Below, piece after piece: positions 63,834 through 64,000 of a DNA stretch of 64,000 nt. The translations under genes were made by a program, and so were the position numbers. Each line of letters opens with the position of its first letter. Within the stretch, counting starts at the first letter, position 1. This stretch comes from Cycloclasticus pugetii PS-1. Lineage in GTDB: Bacteria; Pseudomonadota; Gammaproteobacteria; Methylococcales; Cycloclasticaceae. The notes under the pieces are model-generated. The model made no database searches, had not been told where the DNA came from, and worked only from the letters and a program-made list of their open reading frames with translations. The DNA lies in contig NZ_ARVU01000001.1 in the NCBI RefSeq assembly GCF_000384415.1, forward strand, positions 1,178,001 to 1,242,000, given 5' to 3'.

Positions 63834-64000
63834 TTAACCTTCAGCAGCATCGGCTCTTACTTTTGTTAAAAAAGGCACATTAACAACAAGGAAAATGGCA
63901 AAACCTATTATCCAAAGCAGTTGCGACATAAAAACCGACTCGAGATAAAAACGCTGAAAAAACAATGGTACGACAACTCGGCTAATAACCCCCATTACTA
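63834..64000 (-). CDS. NnrS-family membrane protein, partial (C-terminus only)
   Basis: The last 55 residues are visible, ending in a TAA at 63834-63836; the 5' part is beyond the window. They comprise VMGVISRVVVPLFF..., a hydrophobic helix LLWIIGFAIFLVVNVPFLTKVRADAAEG. The placement of a final helix followed by a short R-x-D tail is like the C-terminus of NnrS, a membrane protein linked to nitric oxide and denitrification stress. With so short a piece the assignment is tentative. Confidence 0.6.
   Translation of the reverse strand, partial: VMGVISRVVVPLFFQRFYLESVFMSQLLWIIGFAIFLVVNVPFLTKVRADAAEG

Overview
The window is chromosomal DNA from a moderately AT-rich marine-type gammaproteobacterium. 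Best guess is Cycloclasticus or a close relative: there is a NahE-type hydratase-aldolase typical of polycyclic aromatic hydrocarbon degraders, and the gene orders (nudJ-mnmA-purB, clpS-clpA-infA-bpt-aat, rne-rluC) are gammaproteobacterial. The genus is an inference. There is no rRNA, CRISPR array, prophage or intact insertion sequence.

Layout. 1-2 kb: accessory DNA with a cut-off DUF2167 gene, a K+ channel, a relic of a tRNA 3' end and an intact tRNA-Leu(UAA). 2-7.6 kb: a GacA/UvrY-like regulator, then a cobalamin riboswitch driving btuB, opposed by a btuFCD uptake operon. 7.6-11.1 kb: a MAPEG protein, an FAH-family hydrolase and a umuDC pair whose UmuD carries an unusual basic, ribbon-helix-helix-like N-terminus. 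11.2-16.9 kb: a zinc-limitation island (ABC permease and ATPase, DUF3299 lipoprotein, COG0523 GTPase, HisI, MerC-like protein, Zur, His-rich DUF2796 protein) with two Zur-box-like palindromes. 17.1 kb: a site matching 24 of 28 bases of E. coli dif. All six KOPS motifs that I found point toward it, so the window very probably holds the replication terminus. 18-21.6 kb: CBS protein, NhaD antiporter, lone NahE-like aldolase. 21.6-46 kb: mainly core genes (ald, trxB, aat, bpt, infA, clpAS, glyoxylate shunt aceA/aceB with a LysR regulator, nudJ, mnmA, purB, a PhoPQ-like pair, S49 peptidase, rluC, rne), plus an ADP-ribosyltransferase-like protein and a small-RNA candidate.

46-63 kb: a CoA-thioester catabolic island. 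It has a DUF35 protein plus a thiolase-fold protein whose residues look like an aldolase, a type III CoA-transferase, a flavodoxin-like protein, three acyl-CoA dehydrogenases, a citryl-CoA-lyase-like protein, two MaoC-type halves, a metallo-beta-lactamase-fold hydrolase, an MmgE/PrpD protein, a TetR regulator, ETF-QO and EtfBA. The pairs (two adjacent dehydrogenases, two MaoC halves, aldolase plus DUF35) mirror the three-carbon side-chain removal module of bacterial steroid and bile-acid degradation, but no steroid ring genes are present. A 14-bp palindrome, CTAACAATCGTTAG with variants, recurs in front of the thiolase-fold operon, the dehydrogenase operon, mmgE/prpD and etfBA. The TetR regulator therefore probably controls both the pathway and its electron-transfer flavoprotein. 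The window ends in a nitroreductase and the 3' end of an nnrS-like gene.
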